This document shows, one piece after another, positions 42,515 through 50,254 of a stretch of DNA of 50,254 nt. Position 1 is the stretch's first letter. Each line of letters opens with the position of its first letter. A program made the position numbers and the translations under genes. Origin of the DNA: Endozoicomonas ascidiicola (GTDB taxonomy: Bacteria > Pseudomonadota > Gammaproteobacteria > Pseudomonadales > Endozoicomonadaceae). A model generated the notes under the pieces. That model searched no databases, was not told where the DNA came from, and saw only the letters and a program-made list of their open reading frames with translations. The stretch lies in the NCBI RefSeq assembly GCF_001646945.1, contig NZ_LUTV01000001.1, positions 579,971-630,224 of the forward strand, read 5' to 3'.

Positions 42515-42555
42515 GGTCTACTTTTCAATTTCTGAATAAATATAAAAGTGGTACC
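42515..42555 (+). promoter_or_regulatory. Hairpin before the small membrane-protein gene
   Basis: GGTCTACTTTT (42515-42525) can pair in part with AAAAGTGGTACC (42544-42555). It resembles the hairpins at 41248 and 42894 in sequence (TAATGGTCTACTTTT) and position after a REP-like unit, but does not cover a start codon. Confidence 0.45.
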
Positions 42556-42573
42556 AACGAGGCGTATGCACCA

Positions 42574-42759
42574 ATGAACAAAAAACAACGTGAAAGAATG
42601 GCTGCTCTTAGTTGCGATCTTGTGAAGCTTCCTTTGGGTGGAGCTGTGCTCTACCCGATCTTTCAGGAGAGCATGATTGCTGCTATTGTCTTCTTTGGAC
42701 TGGCCACTTCTCTGGCCTTGGTTTATCTGGCATTACTTCTGGAGTCTGACCATGATTGA
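42574..42759 (+). CDS. Small membrane protein, unknown
   Basis: A 61-residue protein with a basic start (MNKKQRERMAALSCDLVKLP) and one or two membrane helices (MIAAIVFFGLATSLALVYLA). Its last codons overlap the ATG of the next tiny gene by eight bases. A partial copy occurs before the truncated transposase (41093), so the gene appears linked to that element. Function unknown. Confidence 0.5.
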   Translation: MNKKQRERMAALSCDLVKLPLGGAVLYPIFQESMIAAIVFFGLATSLALVYLALLLESDHD

Positions 42760-42850
42760 AATGAACGCATTCGCCTGGACTCTGGCTATTCTCTTCACAA
42801 CCGTCTGTGCAATTGTATTGTGGGTTAAATATCTGGATCATAAAAAATAA
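42752..42850 (+). CDS. Tiny membrane protein, 32 residues
   Basis: ATG 42752 opens a 32-codon frame with one membrane helix (FAWTLAILFTTVCAIVLWVK) and a charged end YLDHKK. It overlaps the previous small gene by eight bases, suggesting coupling. I do not recognise it. It ends 86 bp before the intact transposase. Confidence 0.5.
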   Translation: MIEMNAFAWTLAILFTTVCAIVLWVKYLDHKK

Positions 42851-42893
42851 TTGAGCGTTGCTGTTCTCAGGAGGCTTTCATAGCTAGCTTAAT

Positions 42894-42947
42894 GGTCTAC
42901 TTTCCTTAGATCACTAATAAATATTAAGTTAAGGAAATGAGTAGACC
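42894..42947 (+). promoter_or_regulatory. Hairpin covering RBS and start of the RAYT gene
   Basis: GGTCTACTTTCCTTA (42894-42908) can pair with TAAGGAAATGAGTAGACC (42930-42947) with a 3-nt bulge. The right arm contains the ribosome site AAGGAAA and ATG 42937. Compared with the copy at 41248 the inner stem bases differ on both sides and still pair, which supports a real structure. Confidence 0.7.
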
Positions 42948-43791
42948 TCTACGTATTCAGTACGCCGGTGCGTTGTACCATGTCACTTCTCGCGGCAATG
43001 AACGAAAGCCCATTTACCGTGAAGACGCAGACTTTCAATTATTTCTCGCAACACTTTCAGAAGTGTGCGATCGCTTTAACTGGGTTATTCACTCATTTTG
43101 CCTGATGACCAATCATTATCATCTGGTATTGGAAACGCCCGATGCCAATCTCTCTCAAGGTATGCGACAACTTAATGGTGTTTATACCACTCGCTTCAAC
43201 CGGAAGTACGGCAGAGTCGGTCATCTTTTTCAGGGGCGCTATAAAGCCATTCTGGTGGATAAAGACGCTTATCTTATGGAGCTGAGCCGATATGTGGTGT
43301 TGAACCCGGTCAGAGCCAGAATGGTGGAAGCCCCGAATGATTGGCCATGGGGCAGTTTCTGCTATACCACCTGTTTATTCGATTCTCCGCCCTGGCTGGC
43401 GACGGACGCTACGCTTCGTTACTTTGGCACTGATCGTGATGATGCCATTCTGAAGTTTGCCCAATTTGTTGCCGAAGGTGTCGGCATCAATATCTGGGAG
43501 CATCTTAAACAGCAGATTTACCTGGGCAGTGATGAGTTCATCAACACCCAGCTGGCTTATCAGCCTAAAGGTAATGGGGTGCTTTCAGAAGTTCCTCATA
43601 AGCAGCAGCGAAAGTCGCCACCTTCTTTACGCTCTTTTATGGATGCGACCAATCATCGAAACGAAGCGATAGTTGCTGCGTTTAATTCTGGTGGTTATAC
43701 CTTGTCGTCGATTGCTGGTTTTTTTGGTTTGCATTATTCCACTGTGAGTAGGATTGTGCGACTGCATGCTAGCAGTCAAAACGTCCAATAG
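42937..43791 (+). CDS. REP-associated tyrosine transposase (RAYT)
   Basis: The 284-residue protein has an HUH motif NHYHLVLE (His60, His62), a Tyr in the LSRYVVLNPVRARMV motif (about residue 119) and the RAYT segment RKYGRVGHLFQGRYKAILVD. A C-terminal HTH (GGYTLSSIAGFFGLHYSTVS) is extra to the minimal enzyme. RAYTs nick and join single-stranded REP hairpins and are thought to spread them; REP-like units stand upstream and through the region. The start is within a hairpin. Intact. Confidence 0.92.
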   Translation: MSRPLRIQYAGALYHVTSRGNERKPIYREDADFQLFLATLSEVCDRFNWVIHSFCLMTNHYHLVLETPDANLSQGMRQLNGVYTTRFNRKYGRVGHLFQGRYKAILVDKDAYLMELSRYVVLNPVRARMVEAPNDWPWGSFCYTTCLFDSPPWLATDATLRYFGTDRDDAILKFAQFVAEGVGINIWEHLKQQIYLGSDEFINTQLAYQPKGNGVLSEVPHKQQRKSPPSLRSFMDATNHRNEAIVAAFNSGGYTLSSIAGFFGLHYSTVSRIVRLHASSQNVQ

Positions 43792-43792
43792 A

Positions 43793-44113
43793 TCAGGGAT
43801 TGTGCTTCCAGAGCACTTGATAATTCGACAAAATATTGGTGCGGAACTGTTCCGGTATACTGTGCCAGGCCAGAGCCTGAACAATGATTGGAATATTGGA
43901 ATCTCGCAGCGTTTCTATAAATAAAGACAATTGCTCGTAGTCATCGCCTTTATCCTGTTCCGGCGGGAAGTGCACCACCAAATCCAAATCACTGGTGTCG
44001 TGATTGGTTCCTTTCACCCGGCTGCCATAGGCCCAAATTTCGGTACCTTCTGCAAACACCTTTTTTGCAATCTCACAGATGGCTTCCCGGTCTTTATCTC
44101 TCAGGTCAATCAT
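43793..44113 (-). CDS. Minimal nucleotidyltransferase (HI0073-like)
   Basis: The 106-residue protein contains WAYGSRVKGTNHDTSDLDLV, the GS...DxD signature. It overlaps the upstream HI0074-type gene by eight bases. Together they form a two-subunit nucleotidyltransferase, often seen as a TA-like module. ATG 44113 (MIDLRDKDREAI) is chosen, as the upstream ATG at 44164 lies well inside the other gene. Role unproven. Confidence 0.85.
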   Translation of the reverse strand: MIDLRDKDREAICEIAKKVFAEGTEIWAYGSRVKGTNHDTSDLDLVVHFPPEQDKGDDYEQLSLFIETLRDSNIPIIVQALAWHSIPEQFRTNILSNYQVLWKHNP

Positions 44114-44540
44114 CTGCCACCCTTTTTGTGTGTTGACTGATTGACTGTTCCAAAGCGGTTGCATCTTTTATGAAGTCTGGTAATAGCTGCAAGGTGTATT
44201 CAGCAAATTTTTTACCGTAGTCGTGGGCTGTGTTGTTGCGATTGTCTCGATATTTGAGCCAACGTTCTGCCTGCTCCAGAGTTAATAGATCGTGTTGCGC
44301 GGCCTGGCGGAATGCTTCTTTAAATACCATGCGGTCAACTGCTTTAGGGCTGTGCGCAAAGTCTTTCAGGCATTTTCGTAATAATTTACCGGCCTGCTCC
44401 AGTATAATTTCAAACTCTTTGACACAGGCTGAACGGTACATTTCATATTCAATGCTGCTTTCCTCAACCTGAGTCACCATGGAAGAGGCTTTAGCCAGTG
44501 TCTCGATACAGCGTTTGAAAAAACTGGTGTCTATTGTCAT
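44106..44540 (-). CDS. Nucleotidyltransferase substrate-binding protein (HI0074-like)
   Basis: The 144-residue helical protein matches the HI0074 family: FEIILEQAGKLLRKCLKDFA, VFKEAFRQAAQHDLLTLEQA, ERWLKYRDNRNNTAHDYGKK. The family is a HEPN-fold partner (RNxxAHDY matches the Rx4HxY RNase motif) of the small nucleotidyltransferase. It is the upstream gene of the pair and overlaps a truncated gene before it. Confidence 0.88.
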   Translation of the reverse strand: MTIDTSFFKRCIETLAKASSMVTQVEESSIEYEMYRSACVKEFEIILEQAGKLLRKCLKDFAHSPKAVDRMVFKEAFRQAAQHDLLTLEQAERWLKYRDNRNNTAHDYGKKFAEYTLQLLPDFIKDATALEQSISQHTKRVADD

Positions 44541-44653
44541 GCCTGCTTGCCTGTTAACAATTTTTTGTATTCGCTGTTTATGTTATCAGAAAAGCAGCGG
44601 TTATCCGCACGGTAGAGTAGCACATGTGATGCAGGGGGTATTTCTTCAGTCTC
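44537..44653 (-). pseudogene. Fragment of gene cut by the DDE element
   Basis: On the minus strand a frame ends ASHVLLYRADNRCFSDNINS, EYKKLLTGKQA and TGA overlapping the HI0074-type start. The frame runs upstream into the end of the DDE-transposase element (from 44654), so only the last 39 codons of an unrecognised gene remain. Confidence 0.5.
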
Positions 44654-46026
44654 TTCCAATATGAAATGAGCCTGAACGAAGTCCTTATTTCCAAAATGAA
44701 ATGAGCCTGTGACTTCTGATCTTTCGTCCAAAATTACTGGATGAAAATCATAATGGACACACGACTCATCAAATCGCTCCAGCAGGTGGAAGAGCTTCTT
44801 CAGGCTACACCGAAGATACAGCCTGGCTGGAAGTCAAAAGACGAGTGTTATCAATGGATTGCAGACACTCTCAATCACTTTCGCTACCGCACCCTGAACA
44901 AGCCTGAAAAAGGGTTGATCAAACGCTACCTGACCGTGGCTTCAGGCTATTCTAGAGCGCAAATAACCCGGCTAATCAAAGAATATCTGGCTCTGGGGCT
45001 TCTCAAGCGCAAACAACGAACCGCTAAGGGATTCGAGACAAAGTATTCCAAGGCTGACATTCGTCTTCTTGCTGAGACTGACCGGCTGCATAATGGCCTG
45101 AATGGGCCCGCAATAAAGAAAATCTGTGAGCGTGCATATCAACGTGGAGATGGTCGCTATAAGCGACTGGCTGGCATCTCTGTTTCGCACCTCTACAACC
45201 TGCGTCAGTCAAAGACTTATCAAACAGTTCGCTTGCATAAAAACGTCACCCGACCTGTAAAGCGTGCTATTGGTACTCGACGCAAGCCACGACCCAATGG
45301 TCAACCCGGTTACATCAGAATTGATACAGTGCATCAGGGCGATAAGGATAAGGTCAAAGGGCTTTATCATATCAATGCGGTGGATGAAGTTACTCAGTTT
45401 CAGGTGGTCTGCACAGTTGAACGGATCAGTGAGCACTTTCTGATACCTGTACTTGAAGAGCTGCTGGCGACTTTCCCCTTTAAAATACAGGGTTTTCACT
45501 CCGATAACGGCTCTGAGTACATCAACTATCCGGTGGCAGGTTTATTGGACAGCCTCTATATAAAATTCACAAAATCCAGGTCACGAAAAACAAACGACAA
45601 TGCACTGGTTGAATCAAAAAACGGAGCAATCATCAGAAAGATGTTGGGCTATGCTCATATACCTCAACACCATGCTGCAGAAGTGAATGCGTTTAACAAA
45701 AATTACCTGACACCCTACATCAATTTTCACCGGCCTTGCTTTTTCCCGGAGACGATAACTGATGAAAAAGGCAAAGAGAGAAAACGCTACCTCTACGAAA
45801 ACATGATGACGCCTTATGAAAAACTGAAATCCTTGCCTGACTGGACACAATATTTGAAGGAAGGAACTCCGCCGCATGCATTGGAGTCAAAGGCTGAATC
45901 AATGAGTGATAACGAGGCTGCCCAGCAACTGCAGTCTGCCAGAGAATCACTGTTTCAAGGCATCTTTAAGCGAAAGGCCTGAAATCATGGGTTTATACTT
46001 TTTTCAGGCTCATTTTGGGATTGGAA
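44654..46026 (+). mobile_element. Insertion sequence with DDE transposase
   Basis: Imperfect terminal inverted repeats: the left end reads TTCCAAT, then AAATGAGCCTGAACGAAGT (44654 on); the right end read inward is TTCCAAT, then AAAATGAGCCTGAAAAAAGT (46026 back). A second partial copy of the inner motif stands at 44690-44710. Length is about 1.37 kb with one transposase gene. I could not read a clear target duplication, so the exact borders may be a few bases off. Confidence 0.7.
44741..45982 (+). CDS. DDE transposase, integrase-core type
   Basis: The 413-residue protein has an N-terminal helical DNA-binding part (SRAQITRLIKEYLALGLL; VSHLYNLRQSKTY) and a retroviral-integrase-like core with Asp195 (IRIDTVHQGD), Asp255 (HSDNGSEYIN) and Glu291 (ALVESKNG). 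Family is not assigned; it is similar in style to IS3/IS481-type transposases but I cannot place it. All three acids are present. ATG 44741 opens the frame, ATG 44753 is possible. Confidence 0.88.
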   Translation: MKIIMDTRLIKSLQQVEELLQATPKIQPGWKSKDECYQWIADTLNHFRYRTLNKPEKGLIKRYLTVASGYSRAQITRLIKEYLALGLLKRKQRTAKGFETKYSKADIRLLAETDRLHNGLNGPAIKKICERAYQRGDGRYKRLAGISVSHLYNLRQSKTYQTVRLHKNVTRPVKRAIGTRRKPRPNGQPGYIRIDTVHQGDKDKVKGLYHINAVDEVTQFQVVCTVERISEHFLIPVLEELLATFPFKIQGFHSDNGSEYINYPVAGLLDSLYIKFTKSRSRKTNDNALVESKNGAIIRKMLGYAHIPQHHAAEVNAFNKNYLTPYINFHRPCFFPETITDEKGKERKRYLYENMMTPYEKLKSLPDWTQYLKEGTPPHALESKAESMSDNEAAQQLQSARESLFQGIFKRKA

Positions 46027-46104
46027 AATTCTTCTTCCTCAATACTTCGGCGGGTTCCTTTCATCATGCGCGGGCGTTTTCAGCCGGTTTTTCAGCATGT
46101 CTAT

Positions 46105-47994
46105 TTACCTGCGTACTGAATTTTTTGATCCATTCATTACACAACCATGCACTGATATACCCACTTGTTCAAGCCGACGCCCTGCATCCAGCACGTCTTC
46201 TATACGATTGTTGAGCACATTGACAACCATTAAATTAGTGGCACAGTGCTCGCCCACAAGAGCGGCATCGGTCACAGGCAATACTGCTGGTGTATCAATC
46301 AGTACCACGTCGTATTCTTTGGAGAAGCGTTCAAGCAGCTCAGCAAAAGCCTGGCTAGCCAGCAGTACGGTTGGGTTGTCCTGCTTGCTTCCGGCAGGTA
46401 GCAGGTGTAACTGATCGTTGATTTCCACAATGTGATTACTGCCCGGTTTTGCCAACCTATCTGCAAGGCCTGAGCCCGACTTAACGTTGAAATAATTGAC
46501 CAGGTTATCTTTTCGTATATTCCCATCAACCAGTAGTACTTTTTTCCCTATCTGAGCCAACAGTTCTGCCAGATTCGCAGTAATAAAACTATTGCCCGCA
46601 CCACTTAATGGGCTGGTGACCATAACCCGATTATTGTCTGCCTTGGCGAGATCGTACAGCAGGTTTGTGCGAAGTGTTCGCAGGTTCTCAACGGATTGAT
46701 CAGAAGGGGAGACGTTAGCCAGTAATGACTGATCCCCTGTGGTCTTCTGGGGCGCTTTACTGTCGAAACGATTTTGCTGATCACTGAATGGAACCGTGGC
46801 GTAGACAGTGTAGGGTGTTAATTTTTCCAGTTGCTCTGCCTTCAACTCTTGGTTGAACATTGCCCGGACAAAGACGATGCCTACACCCATCATGCCACCC
46901 AGTAATGTGGCCAGTACAAGAATCAGTGATTTCTTGGGTTTAACAGGCGCTATTGAAGACTGGGAATAACTTAATACACTAACACTGCCATTTTCAGCAT
47001 TCCATGCTAATGCCGCATTAAGTGCGTCAAGGTAATTTGCCAAATCTTCATATTTAGCACTCAGCAGATTCAGAACTTTGAGTTGTTCATCTTGGATTAC
47101 GACCATTTGTTGTGCAGCTATTTTATCAGCATTCTGAGTTGATACCATTCCGGACTTTGATAAAAACTCATAACGTGCCTGTGCAAGATCCAACCTTTCT
47201 TTTAGTTGGTGCAGGGATAGCTCTACTTGTTGCTTTTCTCCTGTCAGACTTTTTGATTCTTTCTCAAATTGATGGCTTAGGTATTGATCAATGAGAGCAT
47301 CAAGGATTTTCCTGTCGTTCTCTGGTTCAGAACCAGCTAAAGTCAGGGTGATAATATTTGTATTTTTGCCCTGCTCCGAGACGGACAGTGAGCTAAGCAG
47401 ATTAGCCATGACTTGCTGTGTACTTTGTTTTTCCAATAGAAATTCAGCATTCGCCTGGCTATTCAGTTCAGTTACTAGAATTTCGACATTCCCACCCTCT
47501 TGTATCGCCTTGCTTACCTCACCGGCTTTACCCGTCAGGATCGTTTTTCCATCTTGCTTCAATTGGTATGTACTATTTTCCGTGGTGATCAATAGGTAAG
47601 GCTTGCCGATCATTCCATCTGGTACTGTAAACGTAGCTACTTTTATTTTTGTGTTGGTTCCTGCTCTCTCATATGGCAGCACGGATATATCCAATTTTTC
47701 TTTTGCAATGATCGCTTCTATCACTGCCGAACTTTTTATCACTTCCATAGCACTGGTAGCGTTCCGCCCACTTCCTGGTTGGGCGATCTCTGTAATGTAG
47801 GCAGGAGAAGGCAGCTGCAACATAGCTGTTGTGTTATAGATTGATGGAACGATCAACAAGTAGAGGAAAGCCCCTAAAGCAAACAACAGAGTGCTACCTA
47901 TAATCCACCACTTCCCCCGAAATAAAATGGTGAAGATTTCCGAAAGACTGATGAGGTCATCGTCCTGATAAGGTTGGTTTTGGTATTGATTCAT
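46105..47994 (-). CDS. Wzc-like polysaccharide co-polymerase with damaged kinase site
   Basis: N-terminal Wzz domain with a membrane helix (WWIIGSTLLFALGAFLYLLI), coiled coils at about residues 220-300, a second helix (LILVLATLLGGMMGVGIVFV) and a C-terminal BY-kinase domain. In Wzc the P-loop is GxGKT/S; here it is SPLSGAGNSFIT, with Asn468 for Lys, and the Walker A' is LLVDGNIRKDN, with Asn492 for Asp. No tyrosine cluster follows the domain. So chain-length control through the Wzz part is likely but the kinase is probably inactive. It lies alone, without Wza/Wzb. Confidence 0.85.
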   Translation of the reverse strand: MNQYQNQPYQDDDLISLSEIFTILFRGKWWIIGSTLLFALGAFLYLLIVPSIYNTTAMLQLPSPAYITEIAQPGSGRNATSAMEVIKSSAVIEAIIAKEKLDISVLPYERAGTNTKIKVATFTVPDGMIGKPYLLITTENSTYQLKQDGKTILTGKAGEVSKAIQEGGNVEILVTELNSQANAEFLLEKQSTQQVMANLLSSLSVSEQGKNTNIITLTLAGSEPENDRKILDALIDQYLSHQFEKESKSLTGEKQQVELSLHQLKERLDLAQARYEFLSKSGMVSTQNADKIAAQQMVVIQDEQLKVLNLLSAKYEDLANYLDALNAALAWNAENGSVSVLSYSQSSIAPVKPKKSLILVLATLLGGMMGVGIVFVRAMFNQELKAEQLEKLTPYTVYATVPFSDQQNRFDSKAPQKTTGDQSLLANVSPSDQSVENLRTLRTNLLYDLAKADNNRVMVTSPLSGAGNSFITANLAELLAQIGKKVLLVDGNIRKDNLVNYFNVKSGSGLADRLAKPGSNHIVEINDQLHLLPAGSKQDNPTVLLASQAFAELLERFSKEYDVVLIDTPAVLPVTDAALVGEHCATNLMVVNVLNNRIEDVLDAGRRLEQVGISVHGCVMNGSKNSVRR

Positions 47995-48013
47995 GGACGT
48001 CTAATGGTCGGAG

Positions 48014-48397
48014 TTAGCGAAGAAAGAATTGCGAGAATTGCTGACCTTTATCGGTGAGTGCAAAGATGGTTTCTCCCTGCCGGTCTTTCACCTTCATTAC
48101 CAGCCCGTATCGATGAGCTGCGCAGACAGAATTGCTGCTGCACAGTTTATTCAGAGCATTGACCGCCTCTGTGTTGTGGCCACCGCTGATCGTTTCAATA
48201 TCATTCCAGTGGACTATGGGTTGTGTGACGATAAGCGCAAAGATCTTAAAGTCAGTCATGGTCATGCCACTTAACGCCATCTTCAGGGTTTTGAAGAGCC
48301 GTGTATCGTTTAAAAACTGGGCTAGTTGAACTTTTTTGCGAGCATCCAGTCCATTAATGGAAGCGGATGCCATTGAATGTGGTTTGACAGTTGCCAT
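48014..48397 (-). CDS. Protein of unknown function before Wzc-like gene
   Basis: A 127-residue protein with no signal or membrane segment. The middle part (MALSGMTMTDFKIFALIVTQ, then NDIETISGGHNTEAVNALNK) and the end (YGLVMKVKDRQGETIFALTD, KGQQFSQFFLR) look like a winged-helix arrangement, in which a turn of DNA-binding helices is followed by a beta-wing, as in MarR-like regulators. I do not recognise the family. It lies 19 bp upstream of the Wzc-like gene, so co-transcription and a regulatory role are plausible. Confidence 0.5.
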   Translation of the reverse strand: MATVKPHSMASASINGLDARKKVQLAQFLNDTRLFKTLKMALSGMTMTDFKIFALIVTQPIVHWNDIETISGGHNTEAVNALNKLCSSNSVCAAHRYGLVMKVKDRQGETIFALTDKGQQFSQFFLR

Positions 48398-49047
48398 AGG
48401 GAGTTCACTAGATTGATCGGGAAAGGTTGTTCTGGTGACGTTTGTGTTGGTAAAAGTAGACGAGCACTGCCGAGCGTTAAGTGAGAACGGTTATATGCAG
48501 CAGCTGGAAGCGATTACCTTATTTTTTGACACACTACCGTCCCTCATTTTCGGTGATTAATGCAACACCATTTTAAAATGTAAAACCTGATCGCTGCTTG
48601 CGCCGGGGCGGATGCAGTGGACACCAAAATTCTCTGGGCCATAGAGAATGGGTATCAGGTTTGGGTAGTGTTTACAGAGCCGTTAAGAAACGGTTCTGTA
48701 TCGATTATCTCCGCTGTACTCACAAGGAGTTTCGCGGCGCTTATCTTATCATCTAGCGATTACTATATAAAGATAGGAGGCGCTTGGTATTTATAGAAAT
48801 GGATTGCAGGTTAATACAAGAAATGTCGTATATTTATTTGGTATAAATACTGGTTGTTTAGGGTGTTTGCAGGCTTAAGTCTTCCTGTGTGGGGTACTGG
48901 TACAGTATTTATGATAATGGGTAGATCAAGATATTTGATTATTTATTGGTAGTAGGCCGTATTGCTGCTGTTATGAAGGCATTTTGTTTGAGGCCTGTTG
49001 GCTTATTGGTTAGGTCAGTGGGCAATGACAAGCCCGGTTACGCGAGA
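48398..49047. other. 650-bp intergenic region
   Basis: No credible gene or tRNA is seen. Two hairpins stand out: ATTCTCT/AGAGAAT with a 7-nt loop at 48629-48649, and an 11-bp stem ACAGAGCCGTT/AACGGTTCTGT at 48674-48699. The promoter of the Wzc-like gene must lie here on the minus strand but I see no clear -35/-10 pair or ops (GGCGGTAG) site. The end near the integrase could hold an attachment site. Confidence 0.5.
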
Positions 49048-50250
49048 TTAATAACCGGTTAATGCTGATATGGCCAAATGTTTCCGCTCTGGGCTGGTGT
49101 GGAGATACTTGGCGGTGACATCCAGAGATTCGTGGCCCATTAATTCCTGAATAGTGACCAGGTCGACCCGAAGTTCGGCAAGCCGGGTGCCGAAGGTGTG
49201 GCGCAGACCGTGGAAGTCGATTTTACCGGTAAGCCCAGCGGCTTCTCGAGCCCAGTACCAGCGGCGATCGATGAATTTTTCGCAGGCGCGCCTTCCGGCT
49301 GTGTTGGGAAAGACCAGTTCTGTATGCCCTGTCTGGTGGAGCCAATCGTTCAGTACTGCGGCTGAGGTGTCATTCATTGGGATGTAGCGGGTTTGGAGTG
49401 ACTTGGTGCGGGTTTTTCTGGTTTGATAGTCATCTGAATGTTCTCCCATGCCCACTACGGTGATGACTCCGGATGCAAAATCGATGTCGTTTACTTTCAG
49501 GTTAAGGAGTTCGCCTTTGCGCATACCGGTGTTAACAGCAACCATGATCAGCGGGCGAAGGAGGTCGGCATATTTGCCTTCGGTCTGTTTATCCAGCTTG
49601 CGGCGGTATTCATCGTATTCATCAAGACCGGCCATCAGCCGTTGTTCGTACTCTCGGGTGAGGTATTTAATTTTTTTGTTTTTGTCTTCCCTGAGGCGCT
49701 TAACCTCTGACATGGGTGTTTTCTCCAGATAGCCAGCTGCAACGGCTTTGGTGAGAAGCCCCCGGAGGTCGTTCATGATGCGGTTGCCACCGGAGGGGGC
49801 GCCGGGGTAGTTGTTGAGCCATTTGGTCATATCGAAGGCGGTGATATTGACCAGAGGTTTGTTCAGCCATTTGGCAAAATATTTTTTGATGCTCTTTTCT
49901 GCAGCGTCAGCGGATGCTTTGGGGGTGACGGTTCTGTATTCGCCTTCCAGAAAAGCCAGCAGGGTATTTTGCCTTTGTTTTTGGATTTCCCTGCGACGTT
50001 CGTGTTTCTTTTCCTGAGGATCGTTTCCCATTGCCACTTCACCTGCGGAAGCTTTAGCCATGGTTTTTGCCTGCTCGACAGTGACTTCCCCATGACGACC
50101 AAGAGGGTGTTTGCGATTGGTGCCGTTAACGGGAGATTTATATTCGTAAACCAAAATAAAACCGATGGTTTCAAGTGAGTTTTGGTTTATAGTGCTTATT
50201 TGATGCGTAAGCCCTGGTAATTATACGTCTTGAATCGTTTTTCGTTTCAT
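49048..50250 (-). pseudogene. int: Tyrosine-type integrase with early in-frame stop
   Basis: The catalytic set is complete: Arg in NTGMRKGELLNLKV, His-x2-Arg in FHGLRHTFGT, His in MGHESLDVTAKYLHT and the Tyr of the same segment; the N-terminal SAM-like part (FLEGEYRTVTPKASADAAEK) is also present. From ATG 50250 the frame reads MKRKTIQDV, TAA (50221-50223), then LPGLTHQISTINQNSLETIG and on without break. The start after the stop matches the usual integrase beginning, so codon 10 is a nonsense mutation. Starting at TTG 50154 would still keep most of the protein. It marks integration of accessory DNA. Confidence 0.85.
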
Positions 50251-50254
50251 GCTT

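Noticed and set aside
48398-49047. tRNA gene as attachment site beside the integrase
   Set aside because: No cloverleaf-like sequence or CCA-ending stem was found in either strand.

Overview
The window looks like chromosomal DNA from a Gram-negative, repeat-rich gammaproteobacterium. It carries lipopolysaccharide (LPS) core and O-antigen genes, cold-shock/excalibur and DUF2164 genes, many decayed insertion sequences, many toxin-antitoxin (TA) remnants and REP-associated transposases. A marine Oceanospirillales-type host (for example Endozoicomonas-like) is my guess from this style; nothing in the window proves it.

Layout. (1) 0-4.4 kb: an IS200-type transposase tail, small housekeeping-like genes, a frameshifted regulator, and a VanZ-like gene split by a complete IS630-family element. 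(2) 4.6-10.4 kb, minus strand: LPS core/ligase genes (broken sugar kinase, acetyltransferase, three glycosyltransferases, O-antigen ligase) ending in a clear terminator. (3) 10.4-19.3 kb: a mosaic in which three minus-strand polysaccharide genes (WbpM-type dehydratase, DegT-type aminotransferase, HAD phosphatase) are separated by plus-strand passenger modules (brnA, S23 four-helix protein, higA, hicAB) and by unusual bipartite arrays of 7-bp repeats. At least seven TA loci lie here and most toxins are broken. (4) 19.3-39.5 kb, minus strand: an O-antigen locus that makes GDP-mannose/GDP-fucose (gmd, fcl, manC) and a CDP-3,6-dideoxyhexose, probably CDP-tyvelose (rfbF, rfbG, a 3-dehydrase, rfbS-like, rfbE), with wzx, a wzy candidate, glycosyltransferases and an initiating sugar transferase. 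(5) 39.5-46 kb: an accessory cluster with an ISAs1 remnant, a duplicated hepT end, hepT/mntA, Fic, a truncated and an intact REP-associated transposase, paired tiny membrane proteins, an HI0073/HI0074 pair and a DDE transposase. (6) 46-50.25 kb: a Wzc-like chain-length protein with a damaged ATP site, an unknown small gene, a 650-bp non-coding stretch and a tyrosine integrase with an early stop.

How it works together. Regions 2, 4 and the Wzc-like gene would build, polymerise, export and ligate an O-antigen predicted to carry fucose and tyvelose or paratose. The accessory DNA has been inserted between and inside these genes.

The most unusual signal is a set of six related loci, (NNNNCCG)n - AAAGCTTTT-like core - (ACGGNNN)m, between about 13.5 and 19.3 kb. 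Two of them, with a shared 32-bp core, bracket an S23/Avd-like four-helix-bundle gene; two others with their own shared core bracket hicAB. They sit at the borders of every passenger module and often supply the stop codon of the neighbouring gene. I read them as borders of a mobile cassette family that I cannot match to a named element.
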